Of a stretch of 12,870 nt of DNA, positions 1 through 7,172 are shown piece after piece. Source of the DNA: Bacteroidales bacterium GP4 (lineage in GTDB: Bacteria > Bacteroidota > Bacteroidia > Bacteroidales > Muribaculaceae). Each line of letters starts with the position of its first letter. Position 1 is the first letter of the stretch. A program made the position numbers and the translations under genes. The notes under the pieces are model-generated. The model was not told the DNA's origin and ran no database searches. It saw only the letters and a list, made by a program, of their open reading frames with translations. The stretch spans positions 1 through 12,870 of the forward strand of contig DAAL01000045.1 in NCBI GenBank assembly GCA_001701065.1, in the 5' to 3' direction.

Positions 1-711
1 AATCTGTCGAAAGAATCCCACATAATAGCCGCCAATGTCGACCGGGCTTATCTCGTGGTGACTCTTGCCCATCCCACCACATCGCTCACATTCATTGACC
101 GTTTCCTTGCCACCGCCGAGGCTTACGAAGTGCCCGTGACTATAGTCGTAAACAAGGTTGACTTGCTGAACGACGCTGAGGACCGGGAACTGCTGGATGC
201 AGTGGCTTACCTGTATCGGTCAATAGGATACCATGTCATAGAAGTCTCAGCCACTGAAGGCACCGGAATCGACACTCTGAAAGAGGGTCTTAAAGGTCAG
301 GTATCGTTATTTTCAGGCAACTCAGGCGTGGGGAAATCCACCATTATAAATGACATAATCCCTGAAGCGGAACTGCGCACTGCTTCCATTTCGGAATCCC
401 ACGACACCGGAATGCACACAACAACATTCTCCGAGATGTTTGAGCTTCCTGAAGGCGGATGGATAATCGACACCCCCGGTATAAAAGGGTTCGGCACCAT
501 CGACTTCAAGAAGGAAGAGATAGGACATTTCTTCCCTGAGATTTTCAAGATAGCGCATGACTGCCGTTACAGCGACTGCACCCACACCGGCGAACCCGGC
601 TGCGCAGTAACGGAAGCTGTCGAGGACCACCGCATTGCGGAATCTCGGTTCAACTCCTATCTGAGCATACTACAAGACACTAACCCTGATAAATACCGAA
701 AACCATTCTGA
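1..711 (+). CDS. rsgA: Ribosome small subunit-dependent GTPase A, C-terminal part (5' truncated by window edge)
   Basis: A circularly permuted GTPase that acts in the cytoplasm on late 30S subunit assembly. The reading frame is open from base 1, so the gene starts upstream. 236 codons are present, and about 70-75 residues of the N-terminal OB-fold are missing compared with a typical length near 310. The permuted motif order is visible: G4 NKVDLL (151-168), then the G1/P-loop GNSGVGKST (about 316-342), then G3 DTPG (469-480). The C-terminal zinc site follows, with Cys codons at 562, 577 and 601 and a His codon at 583 in the family's C-x4-C-x-H-x5-C spacing. The stop TGA ends 2 bases before the next gene, so the two are probably co-transcribed. 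No motif is broken and the identification is secure. Confidence 0.97.
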   Translation, partial: NLSKESHIIAANVDRAYLVVTLAHPTTSLTFIDRFLATAEAYEVPVTIVVNKVDLLNDAEDRELLDAVAYLYRSIGYHVIEVSATEGTGIDTLKEGLKGQVSLFSGNSGVGKSTIINDIIPEAELRTASISESHDTGMHTTTFSEMFELPEGGWIIDTPGIKGFGTIDFKKEEIGHFFPEIFKIAHDCRYSDCTHTGEPGCAVTEAVEDHRIAESRFNSYLSILQDTNPDKYRKPF

Positions 712-713
712 TT

Positions 714-1319
714 ATGAACATCTTAAAAATGTATGCCACAAGCCCTAACGAGCGTTACATACAGATGCTCGTCGACACCTTAAAGGACGGAGGAATTATT
801 GTCTACCCCACCGATACCCTATATGCCATAGGATGTGATGCGCTAAACAACAGGGCGATAGAGCGCATATGCGCCATTAAAGGCATAAATCCGGAAAAGA
901 CCAACCTGTCCATTGTGTGCAGTGACATGTCGCAGGCTTCGGAATACGCCAAGGTCGACAACCGGGCTTTCCCCATAATGAAACGTAATCTGCCGGGACC
1001 TTTTACGTTTCTTCTTCCGGCAGCGCATACCTTGCCTAAGATTTTCAAAGGCAGAAAGGTTGTGGGCGTGCGCATCCCCGACAATTCCATAGCACGTCAA
1101 CTCGCCGAACGTCTCGGCAACCCCTTGCTATCCACTTCTATCCAATGGGAAGAACCGGAGGAAGCCACCGAAGTGGACTCAATAGCATTGCGCTACTCTG
1201 ACACCGTGGACCTTGTTGTGGACGGTGGAGAAGGCTCGACCCTTCAGTCAGCTATAATAGACCTCACTGACTCCTACAATCCCGCTGTAGTCCGCGAAGG
1301 TCCTCAATCGCTTCAATAG
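714..1319 (+). CDS. YciO/TsaC/YrdC-family protein (L-threonylcarbamoyladenylate synthase-like)
   Basis: A 201-residue single-domain YrdC-fold protein. The family makes threonylcarbamoyl-AMP from threonine, bicarbonate and ATP for the t6A37 modification of ANN-decoding tRNAs. The signature region near the N-terminus is clear: GGIIVYPTDTLYAIGCDA (26-43), followed by ERICAIKG (50-57). LPGPFTFLLPA (93-103), GVRIPDNSIA (118-127) and LLSTS (138-142) are further core motifs. It lacks the extra C-terminal Sua5 domain. By eye the layout (NLSIVCSDMSQ; VDNRAF; a VVREG end) resembles E. coli YciO more than TsaC, and YciO is reported as a weak or uncertain TC-AMP synthase. I therefore withhold a tsaC symbol. 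The start is the only ATG consistent with the 2-base gap after rsgA. No Shine-Dalgarno motif is seen, which is normal for Bacteroidota. Confidence 0.9.
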   Translation: MNILKMYATSPNERYIQMLVDTLKDGGIIVYPTDTLYAIGCDALNNRAIERICAIKGINPEKTNLSIVCSDMSQASEYAKVDNRAFPIMKRNLPGPFTFLLPAAHTLPKIFKGRKVVGVRIPDNSIARQLAERLGNPLLSTSIQWEEPEEATEVDSIALRYSDTVDLVVDGGEGSTLQSAIIDLTDSYNPAVVREGPQSLQ

Positions 1320-1363
1320 AAAATGCAGATATACATAAAATTTCCGATTCCGCACTTTTTTGC

Positions 1364-1371
1364 TAACTTTG
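1364..1371 (+). promoter_or_regulatory. Bacteroidota -7 promoter element for the glycosyltransferase gene
   Basis: TAACTTTG is an exact match to the Bacteroides -7 consensus TAnnTTTG. It lies in the 78-base gap after the YciO-like gene and ends 26 bases before the glycosyltransferase ATG, giving a predicted leader of roughly 20 bases. The -33 region around 1341-1346 is only T-rich and has no exact TTTG. This suggests the glycosyltransferase can be transcribed separately from rsgA. The call is sequence-only inference. Confidence 0.6.
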
Positions 1372-1397
1372 TGGCGAATTATGATGTGGAATAGGAT

Positions 1398-2171
1398 ATG
1401 GATAAGACTAAAGATAGAATTTCTGTAGTAATCAACACATTCAACGCTGAAAAATATCTCGCGCAAACCCTCGAATCACTCTCCGGATTCGATGAGATTG
1501 TGGTGTGCGACATGGAAAGCACTGACAGCACTGTCGACATAGCATCAAAGTACGGATGCCGTGTTGTGACATTTCCGAAAGGCGACTACACCATATGCGA
1601 ACCGGCACGCGACTTCGCAATACACTCCGCACAGAACAGTTGGGTGCTTGTAGTGGATGCTGACGAGGTTGTCCCTGACGCATTGCGCGATTATCTGTAC
1701 CGGACTATTGCCGATGAATCATTCAATGATGCTATAGCCATTCCGAGACGGAATATGTTCATCGGGAAACCCGTCAACGACACCCCTGACTACCAATTGC
1801 GCTTCTTCCGCAAAGAGAATGCATTTTGGCCTCCAGTGATTCATGCGCGTCCCGAAATTAAAGGAAATGTCATTGAAATTCCGTCATCACGCAAGGACTT
1901 GTACTTAATCCACCTTGACGACCCTGACATATCATCACGCATAACCAAGCTGAACCGTTACACTGACTATGAAGTTCCCAAAAGGCTCAATAAGCATTAT
2001 GGCACCACAAAACTGCTGTTCCGCCCCATTTGGTTCTTCATCCGGAGTTATTTCTTGGGGAAAGGATATCGTGACGGCAAACGCGGAATAATAAAAGCCT
2101 ATATGGCTATGATGTATCAGGTCACTCTGATATCAAAAATATTAGAGACCGAAATCAGGAATAAGCCCTGA
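1398..2171 (+). CDS. Family 2 glycosyltransferase, WaaE/KdtX-like
   Basis: A 257-residue GT-A fold glycosyltransferase, probably at the cytoplasmic face of the inner membrane and adding a sugar to lipopolysaccharide core or another surface glycan. The N-terminus has the family 2 opening ISVVINTFNAE (8-18), the nucleotide-binding region IVVCDMESTDST (34-45) and the metal-binding DADE (87-90). The early EPARDFAI (68-75), the RRN and LRFFR motifs in the middle and the basic, aromatic C-terminal segment (about 205-250) fit the WaaE/KdtX group of LPS core beta-1,4-glucosyltransferases. The C-terminal segment could be an amphipathic membrane anchor. The exact donor and acceptor cannot be read from the sequence. 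The gene converges on the outer-membrane protein gene with only 19 bases between stops. A short repeat there (TTCAG-TCC-CTGAA, 2173-2185) has no T-run and is not a convincing terminator. Confidence 0.9.
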   Translation: MDKTKDRISVVINTFNAEKYLAQTLESLSGFDEIVVCDMESTDSTVDIASKYGCRVVTFPKGDYTICEPARDFAIHSAQNSWVLVVDADEVVPDALRDYLYRTIADESFNDAIAIPRRNMFIGKPVNDTPDYQLRFFRKENAFWPPVIHARPEIKGNVIEIPSSRKDLYLIHLDDPDISSRITKLNRYTDYEVPKRLNKHYGTTKLLFRPIWFFIRSYFLGKGYRDGKRGIIKAYMAMMYQVTLISKILETEIRNKP

Positions 2172-2190
2172 TTTCAGTCCCTGAATGCAG

Positions 2191-4275
2191 CTAACGTCCG
2201 CCGGTGGACGACTGCTCGACTGAGGAATCGGCGTTGACGAGCTTGTTTGCGCCGCGCTTTTGCCTGCCCCACTGCACGTTATACCTGATTGAGACAAACG
2301 GCATTGGACAGATGTTGGTGCGTATGTGCGATTCATTTATGTTGTAGCGATTCAGCGATCGGCTGCCTCTGTCGTATTTAGTGAACGGACAAAGAACCCC
2401 TACTCCGAATTCCCATTTCTTATAATTGTAATTAAGCTGCAGCACTGAAAGAGTTTCGCCCCAGTTGAGTGATTCGCCCCATAGATTGACCTGAGCTTTC
2501 ATGTACTGCACGATAAAGGTAAAATCCCAGTGCCTGAGCATAGCCATGACATCGCCGCTCCAGTTGTGGCTATAATGCTTGTAACCGGTTCCGCGCATTC
2601 TTTCAGCACGGTATTGAAGAGTGCCGTTTGCAGTCAGCCACCCCGGAATTATCTCCACCTGCGGCGAAACAAAGAAAGAGATGACCTGCAGCCCGTCGCT
2701 GTTCTCATAGGAAGTCACAAGCTTGTCGCCCTGCCATTCAATAAACGGAGTTATGGCATCAGGGCTTGTAAATGCCCTTACTCCAAGCGAACCCATTATG
2801 CGAGGGAAATTATAATTGTAGCTCAACGCAAGTTGATAAGATGATGATGTCTTTAAATCAGGATTACCTATTCGCCATTGGAATCCGTCGATTTGCTGCG
2901 GAGCTATATTAGTTTCGGACAATGACGGAGCACTCTGCCACGAAGCGAAGTTAAGTCGGAATTGTGATGCCTGAGTCTTACTGTAAGTCAAAGTGAACTG
3001 CGGACGCATGCTCCAGGAATTGCTTCCCTCGCCGGTTTCACGGAACTTAAATGATGTATACTGCGCGCCCAATCCTGCTGTGACTGTGAAATTATTTTTC
3101 CGCTGGAAATATTCACCGAAAAAGTACACCTTATCCTGCCGTTGATGGAACACCTCACCACCTAAGTTCTCGTAAGTGGATTTATTTCGGTTGGCGCTAT
3201 AGGACACTCCGGCAGTCAGTCGCGAACGGTCCCACATCTTTATATAATCAGCCTCGATACCGTAAGCTTGGTTAAAATCCTTTATGGATGTGTTCACATC
3301 GGTAAAATTCACATCCGAGCCGGCATTTCGTTCAGTATAATCGTGCAGCGACTTTCCATCGTAAAGCTTAGCGTTAAAATCCACCGCAAGTATCTGGTTA
3401 CGGACAAAGTGCTGCTCAAGATATGCGGTAAAACTCGGCGTAAAACCTTTATCATTATTATAATCCCTAAGATGAATGTCATTAGTGCCGTCACTAAGCG
3501 ACATGATTCCGTCAAAGAGCGTGGCTGCCGACCACCGTTGAAAACCTTGCAAAGCCACCCACACCACAGTAGTGTCAGGATTAATGTAACTGTAGTCCAC
3601 CTGCGCATAGCCCGAATTGTCATCCATGTATCCTCCGGCAGGCGTTTCACGCCGGGTAAGCGAATGACCGTCAGGATAAGTGAAGGTTTCGTAATATTCA
3701 CGTGTAGAACCAATCTTGTTAGTCAACTTGTAGTTCAGATAAAGTCCCCACTGTGATTTTCCGTTGTTAAGTTTAAGCGAAGTATTCCATGGAGCCCATG
3801 CGCAGTTAAGCGATTGTTCCCCGCCAAGCATGAATGAGCCTCCTGCATCAGGATTAGCGACAATAAAATTCAGCACCGAATTGGCTCCGTTATAACGAAG
3901 TCCAGGATTATCAATCCATTCAACCCTCTTGATTGATTCGGGAAGAAGGCTTTGCACTTGTTCGATAGTGGCTACCCTGCCATTGATGCGTAACTGCACA
4001 TTTTGTCCCGCTGACTTGACCGAACCAAGCACCTCATCCACGCTGATAGTGGGAATCATGAGATTACGGAGCATCTGCATCCCGTTCTTGGAATATGCAA
4101 CCGCTGTGCCCGAAGGATAAAATACATCCATATCGGCTTTACGTATTACTTTGGGAGCCTCAATAACCACTTCATCCAATTCTTTATTGGCAATGGTATC
4201 AGCAGACACGTCCTGTGCCGAAGAAATTAGCGCAATTGAAGCGCAAAATAAAATAGTTGAAGATCTTTTAAGCAT
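2191..4275 (-). CDS. Outer-membrane beta-barrel protein, TonB-receptor-like with short plug domain
   Basis: A 694-residue protein with a signal peptide (MLKRSS, then a hydrophobic run to about residue 20, likely cut near SSA-Q). I chose the start at 4275 because it begins this signal peptide; an upstream in-frame ATG at 4332 would add 19 polar residues before it. Residues 33-145 look like a TonB-receptor plug: LDEVVIEAPKVI (33-44), then LRINGR (95-100), then IKRVEWIDNPGLRYNGA (115-131). The rest is a long series of alternating aromatic and polar strands typical of the Bacteroidota OMP_b-brl_3 barrel. The usual N-terminal carboxypeptidase-regulatory-like domain is absent, and no SusD partner is adjacent. 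A polar tail of about 25 residues follows the last strand. The substrate is unknown. I see no frameshift. It lies 124 bases downstream of the membrane-protein gene and may be co-transcribed with it or have its own promoter. Confidence 0.87.
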   Translation of the reverse strand: MLKRSSTILFCASIALISSAQDVSADTIANKELDEVVIEAPKVIRKADMDVFYPSGTAVAYSKNGMQMLRNLMIPTISVDEVLGSVKSAGQNVQLRINGRVATIEQVQSLLPESIKRVEWIDNPGLRYNGANSVLNFIVANPDAGGSFMLGGEQSLNCAWAPWNTSLKLNNGKSQWGLYLNYKLTNKIGSTREYYETFTYPDGHSLTRRETPAGGYMDDNSGYAQVDYSYINPDTTVVWVALQGFQRWSAATLFDGIMSLSDGTNDIHLRDYNNDKGFTPSFTAYLEQHFVRNQILAVDFNAKLYDGKSLHDYTERNAGSDVNFTDVNTSIKDFNQAYGIEADYIKMWDRSRLTAGVSYSANRNKSTYENLGGEVFHQRQDKVYFFGEYFQRKNNFTVTAGLGAQYTSFKFRETGEGSNSWSMRPQFTLTYSKTQASQFRLNFASWQSAPSLSETNIAPQQIDGFQWRIGNPDLKTSSSYQLALSYNYNFPRIMGSLGVRAFTSPDAITPFIEWQGDKLVTSYENSDGLQVISFFVSPQVEIIPGWLTANGTLQYRAERMRGTGYKHYSHNWSGDVMAMLRHWDFTFIVQYMKAQVNLWGESLNWGETLSVLQLNYNYKKWEFGVGVLCPFTKYDRGSRSLNRYNINESHIRTNICPMPFVSIRYNVQWGRQKRGANKLVNADSSVEQSSTGGR

Positions 4276-4314
4276 AATATCACTTTTTTCTAAATTAGAT
4301 GCGGAACAAGCGCA

Positions 4315-4329
4315 AAAGGTTGCACCTTT
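4315..4329. repeat. Perfect inverted repeat upstream of the outer-membrane protein gene
   Basis: AAAGGT-TGC-ACCTTT has two perfect 6-base arms around a 3-base centre. It lies 40-54 bases upstream of the chosen start of the outer-membrane protein gene. A weak -7-like box, TAATTTAG (one mismatch to TAnnTTTG), lies at 4290-4297 on the minus strand. If that box is real, the repeat sits over the expected -33 region and could be an operator. It could equally be a small RNA hairpin or chance. Confidence 0.35.
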
Positions 4330-4399
4330 CACACCGCGAAATTAGAATCAAATGATAAAATGCTTAATTACACTTACTTGGCTGCCGGAAGAAAAATGT

Positions 4400-4774
4400 T
4401 CATCGCTTCATTTCCTTCTTGGCGACACGAGGAATCATAATGGAAGTGTACACAAGAATGGCACCGCCGGCTATTGTGAACGCAAGCCAGTCAGTGGGAC
4501 CTGCGCCACGGTAAAACATGAAGAAAGCAGCCACGCAGAAGAATATTGAGGACCACATTTCGATACGGTAAAGACGCTTCAGGCGCAAGGACTTCCCGTC
4601 ATACTGATTCATAAACCGTCCGATAAGGCTTATCAAAGCTCCGGCAGCAAAAATCCACCGTGCCACCACATAACCCAATCCGGCGATAGGCATCAGGACT
4701 CCAATACATAATAAAATCAATCCGGCGTAAACCACGCCGATAGCCGATACCGAAGAATTTATCTTTTTTGCCAT
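4400..4774 (-). CDS. Small four-helix inner-membrane protein, function unknown
   Basis: A 124-residue integral membrane protein with four predicted hydrophobic helices at about 10-30, 34-53, 72-88 and 93-115. They are joined by a basic cytoplasmic-looking loop (GKSLRLKRLYR, 60-70), and the protein ends in a lysine- and arginine-rich tail. I see no catalytic or ligand motif and do not recognise a named family, although proteins of this size and shape are common in Bacteroidales. Its ATG is 8 bases after the stop of the FtsB-like gene, so the two are very probably co-transcribed. That makes an envelope or division-related role possible, but this is inference from position alone. No Shine-Dalgarno motif is visible. 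Confidence 0.85.
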   Translation of the reverse strand: MAKKINSSVSAIGVVYAGLILLCIGVLMPIAGLGYVVARWIFAAGALISLIGRFMNQYDGKSLRLKRLYRIEMWSSIFFCVAAFFMFYRGAGPTDWLAFTIAGGAILVYTSIMIPRVAKKEMKR

Positions 4775-4782
4775 ATTTTCTA

Positions 4783-5085
4783 TTATTCTATTACATAAAC
4801 GTCCTCATTTTCACGCTGCATGTGGTACTTTTCGCGTACAATCCGCTCCATTGTTTCAGGATCAGTGTCAAGACTGTGGTTAAGACGTTTATAGTATTCA
4901 AGTGTATCCTCGTTCTGCTTTATCTCCTCTTTAAGCTCAGTTATAGTCCTGTTATATTCGATGGACTTAAGTATAGAGTTCTCATTGAAGAAAAGCACAA
5001 GCAGCACAAACGCCACCACGATGATAAACGTCACCGATATATAGTTACGACACCAGTCCCAATATTTTTTAAAAAATGCTGACAT
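4783..5085 (-). CDS. FtsB/DivIC-family septum formation protein
   Basis: A 100-residue bitopic membrane protein of the FtsB/DivIC type, which acts in the divisome with FtsL- and FtsQ/DivIB-like partners. A short cytoplasmic N-terminus (MSAFFKKYWDWCRNY) leads to one transmembrane helix (about 16-33). A charged, coiled-coil-prone periplasmic stretch follows (about 38-70). The C-terminal signature DPETMERIVREKYHM (75-89), ending ENEDVYVIE, is typical of the family. I placed the start at 5085. The ATG at 5121 would add 12 mostly hydrophobic residues and would lie upstream of the strong promoter at 5091-5122. The gene is first in a probable operon with the four-helix membrane protein. Its promoter is so close that the mRNA may be leaderless. 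Confidence 0.9.
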   Translation of the reverse strand: MSAFFKKYWDWCRNYISVTFIIVVAFVLLVLFFNENSILKSIEYNRTITELKEEIKQNEDTLEYYKRLNHSLDTDPETMERIVREKYHMQRENEDVYVIE

Positions 5086-5090
5086 AGGCA

Positions 5091-5122
5091 CAAAGGTAAT
5101 CAAAAGCATCAAAATGTACAAC
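5091..5122 (-). promoter_or_regulatory. Bacteroidota promoter (-33/-7) for the FtsB-like gene
   Basis: On the minus strand, GTTG (5122-5119), a 20-base spacer and TACCTTTG (5098-5091) match the Bacteroides TTTG / TAnnTTTG promoter, with an exact -7 box and one mismatch in the -33 box. Only five bases separate the -7 box from the ATG at 5085, so transcription should begin at or within a few bases of the start codon. The box could be a chance match, but both elements and the spacing agree. Confidence 0.65.
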
Positions 5123-5170
5123 TCTTTATGACGGTATTTGTTATGAGTTTATAGTCAAGAACCGAGAGAT

Positions 5171-6700
5171 ATGAAAACAGCGCTTATACCTACCCATAAA
5201 GTGGGGCAATGGTTAGTGGATGCCATTGACCGACTTCTGGAGCACGTGGGGGTGGAACATTCAAGTACCCTGGAAGAGATACTCTATACGATTATAGTGC
5301 TTGGAGCCGCACTGTTCTTCGGATGGAGCATCCGCTGCATAGTGGTTTTCATAACCCAGAAAATAGTCTATTCGCATAAAACTCCATTCATCCAGGACCT
5401 AAAAAAACAGGATGTAATAGTAAAAAGCAGCCACATAATACCTCCTCTTGTGTTCCGTGCGTTGATTCCGTTCGCTTTCGAGACCGACCCTGCCACGCTC
5501 AACCTCATAGAACGAGGCATTTGGATATACTTCTCCATAGTTTTAGGATGGACTATATGCGCCATATTCAATATCATATGGAACAACTTCAACCGAAAGG
5601 AGAATGTGCACAACCTTCCGTTGATGGGTATTCTCAGCGTATCGAAAGGACTTATATGGATTTTTATTGCCATTATAGTCATATCAATAGTCATAAACCG
5701 CTCCCCGGCGACTTTAATAGCCGGACTTGGTGCTTTTGCGGCGGCATTGATGCTCATATTCAAGGATTCCATTTTGGGTTTTGTCGCAGGAATACAGCTA
5801 TCCATAAACGACATGCTTCATGTGGGCGACTGGATTACCGTGCCGGGAACTATAGCCAACGGCATCGTCACTGACATGTCGCTGACAGCTGTAACCATAC
5901 GCAACTGGGACAACACCACCATCACCCTTCCACCTTATACGCTTGTGTCCACATCGTTCCAAAACTACAACAAGATGAAGGACCGAGGGCGAAGACAAAT
6001 AAAAATGTCCCTTTTGGTGGATGTAACCACAGTGTGCCCTACCACTCCCGAAATGCTTGAGACATGGAAATCAATCCCCTATCTGAAAGAATATATAGAA
6101 AACATGCAGAAGAGCGCGGCGGCGGGTGACTCCACGGCACTCAAAGACCCGGCAAAGGGAATTGAAGTGAACGGTTCGATTACCACCAATCTCGGTGTGT
6201 TCCGTGCCTACACTACCCTATTCCTTCACCGGCATCCTTACGTGGCAATGGGACAGCCCATGTGCATGGTCTATATAGAGCAACCAACACCGCAAGGTGT
6301 GCCATTGGTGCTGTATTGCTACGTGAATACCATAGAATGGGAGATGTTTGAAGGCATACAAAGCGACATTTTCGAACATCTTATAGCAATTGCGCCAACA
6401 TTCGGCTTGTCGGCATTCATGGCACCGACAGCACGCGCAATGAACAACATAGGCAATCCCAAGCCCCAAGGTTTGCCTTATTACGGCACGACTCCGCCCG
6501 AAACGCTCACTTACAATCCCACCACCAATTTCATGGTTCCCCCCAATGTGTCAGGCGACCCCGGATTCCCCAAAGATCCCGATACCACTTATCCCGACAC
6601 GATAGCCGAGGCGGTAGAAAAAGCGAAAGCCCAAGGTATTCCCGTGCTTGACAAGAATACCAAGGACTTTAAACAACCCGATTCGCCGCCTGACAAGTGA
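5171..6700 (+). CDS. Mechanosensitive ion channel, MscS family, YbdG-like
   Basis: A 509-residue inner-membrane channel of the MscS superfamily, most like the miniconductance channel YbdG by eye. Such channels open under membrane tension and release solutes on hypo-osmotic shock. Hydrophobic helices lie at about 37-60, 86-103, 117-140 and 152-175. The pore-lining helix follows, rich in small residues: AGLGAFAAALMLIFKDSILG (184-203), then the start of the beta domain with VGDWITVPG (218-226). The segment LTAVTIRNWDNTTITLPPYTL (238-258) and the nearby FQNYNKMKDRGRR (263-275) are the main reasons for the YbdG-like call. Residues from about 425 form an extended proline-, threonine- and aspartate-rich tail with no recognisable domain, making the protein longer than E. 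coli YbdG (about 415). The gene is divergent from the FtsB-like gene. I found no convincing promoter on this strand in the 85-base gap. Confidence 0.92.
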   Translation: MKTALIPTHKVGQWLVDAIDRLLEHVGVEHSSTLEEILYTIIVLGAALFFGWSIRCIVVFITQKIVYSHKTPFIQDLKKQDVIVKSSHIIPPLVFRALIPFAFETDPATLNLIERGIWIYFSIVLGWTICAIFNIIWNNFNRKENVHNLPLMGILSVSKGLIWIFIAIIVISIVINRSPATLIAGLGAFAAALMLIFKDSILGFVAGIQLSINDMLHVGDWITVPGTIANGIVTDMSLTAVTIRNWDNTTITLPPYTLVSTSFQNYNKMKDRGRRQIKMSLLVDVTTVCPTTPEMLETWKSIPYLKEYIENMQKSAAAGDSTALKDPAKGIEVNGSITTNLGVFRAYTTLFLHRHPYVAMGQPMCMVYIEQPTPQGVPLVLYCYVNTIEWEMFEGIQSDIFEHLIAIAPTFGLSAFMAPTARAMNNIGNPKPQGLPYYGTTPPETLTYNPTTNFMVPPNVSGDPGFPKDPDTTYPDTIAEAVEKAKAQGIPVLDKNTKDFKQPDSPPDK

Positions 6701-7168
6701 TCAGATGGGAATGGAATATTCATGTTTCATTTCAGCCATCACAAAAGTCGACTCTATGGAACTGACCGAGTCGATAGCTCCGAGCTTATTCAATATAAAC
6801 TCCTGGTAAGCTGACATGGAACGTGCATATATCTTCAAAAGATAGTCAAAGGCACCCGAAACATTGTAGCACTCGGTCACCTCATCGAAGGTAAGAATGC
6901 TGTCAAGAAATTCGGTCGCCTTGTTTCGGTTAATCTGCTTGAGCTTTACCTGACAGAACACAATAAAGCCTCTGCCAAGCTTGTCAGCGTCAAGTATCGC
7001 AACGTATTTGCGTATATAACCTTGCGATTCAAGCCGGCGCAACCGTTCAAACACCGGCGTGGGCGAACGATGCACCTTTGCGGCAAGTTGCCGTGTGGTT
7101 AAGCGAGAATCATTCTGCAATGCCCGTAATATAGCTATGTCTATATCGTCAAGCTGTTCGGTGGACAT
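6701..7168 (-). CDS. Lrp/AsnC-family transcriptional regulator
   Basis: A 155-residue one-component regulator. The N-terminus has the typical opening MSTEQLDDIDIAILRALQND, followed by a helix-turn-helix (about 22-45: SRLTTRQLAAKVHRSPTPVF, ERLRRLE). Residues about 65-150 form the RAM (ligand-sensing, oligomerising) domain, including VTECYNVSGAFDYLL (97-111). I chose the ATG at 7168. It gives the standard Lrp N-terminus and lies 4 bases after the stop of the hexuronate transporter gene, whereas the ATG at 7204 would overlap that gene by 32 bases. Family members usually sense amino acids, but here the gene sits last in a uronate operon, so it may regulate that operon or merely share its transcript. 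The ligand is not readable from sequence. Its stop codon abuts the stop of the convergent channel gene. Confidence 0.93.
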   Translation of the reverse strand: MSTEQLDDIDIAILRALQNDSRLTTRQLAAKVHRSPTPVFERLRRLESQGYIRKYVAILDADKLGRGFIVFCQVKLKQINRNKATEFLDSILTFDEVTECYNVSGAFDYLLKIYARSMSAYQEFILNKLGAIDSVSSIESTFVMAEMKHEYSIPI

Positions 7169-7172
7169 AAAA

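Noticed and set aside
2173..2210. Small hairpins between the convergent glycosyltransferase and barrel genes (TTCAG-TCC-CTGAA at 2173-2185; CGTCCG-CCGG-TGGACG at 2195-2210)
   Set aside because: Stems are only 5-6 base pairs and neither has a T-run on either strand, so neither qualifies as an intrinsic terminator. The second lies within the barrel gene's last codons.
3268..3756. A 162-codon + strand open frame inside the outer-membrane protein gene
   Set aside because: The translation is low-complexity (runs of Ile, Arg and Lys) with no domain features, and it is antisense to clear beta-strand coding sequence.
4276..4332. The upstream ATG at 4332 as start of the outer-membrane protein
   Set aside because: It would put 19 polar, Cys-containing residues ahead of a normal signal peptide and would place the candidate promoter and inverted repeat inside the coding region.
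5086..5170. A promoter for the MscS-family gene on the + strand
   Set aside because: TATTTG and TATAGTCA are present but neither fits TAnnTTTG with a properly spaced TTTG, so I do not call one.
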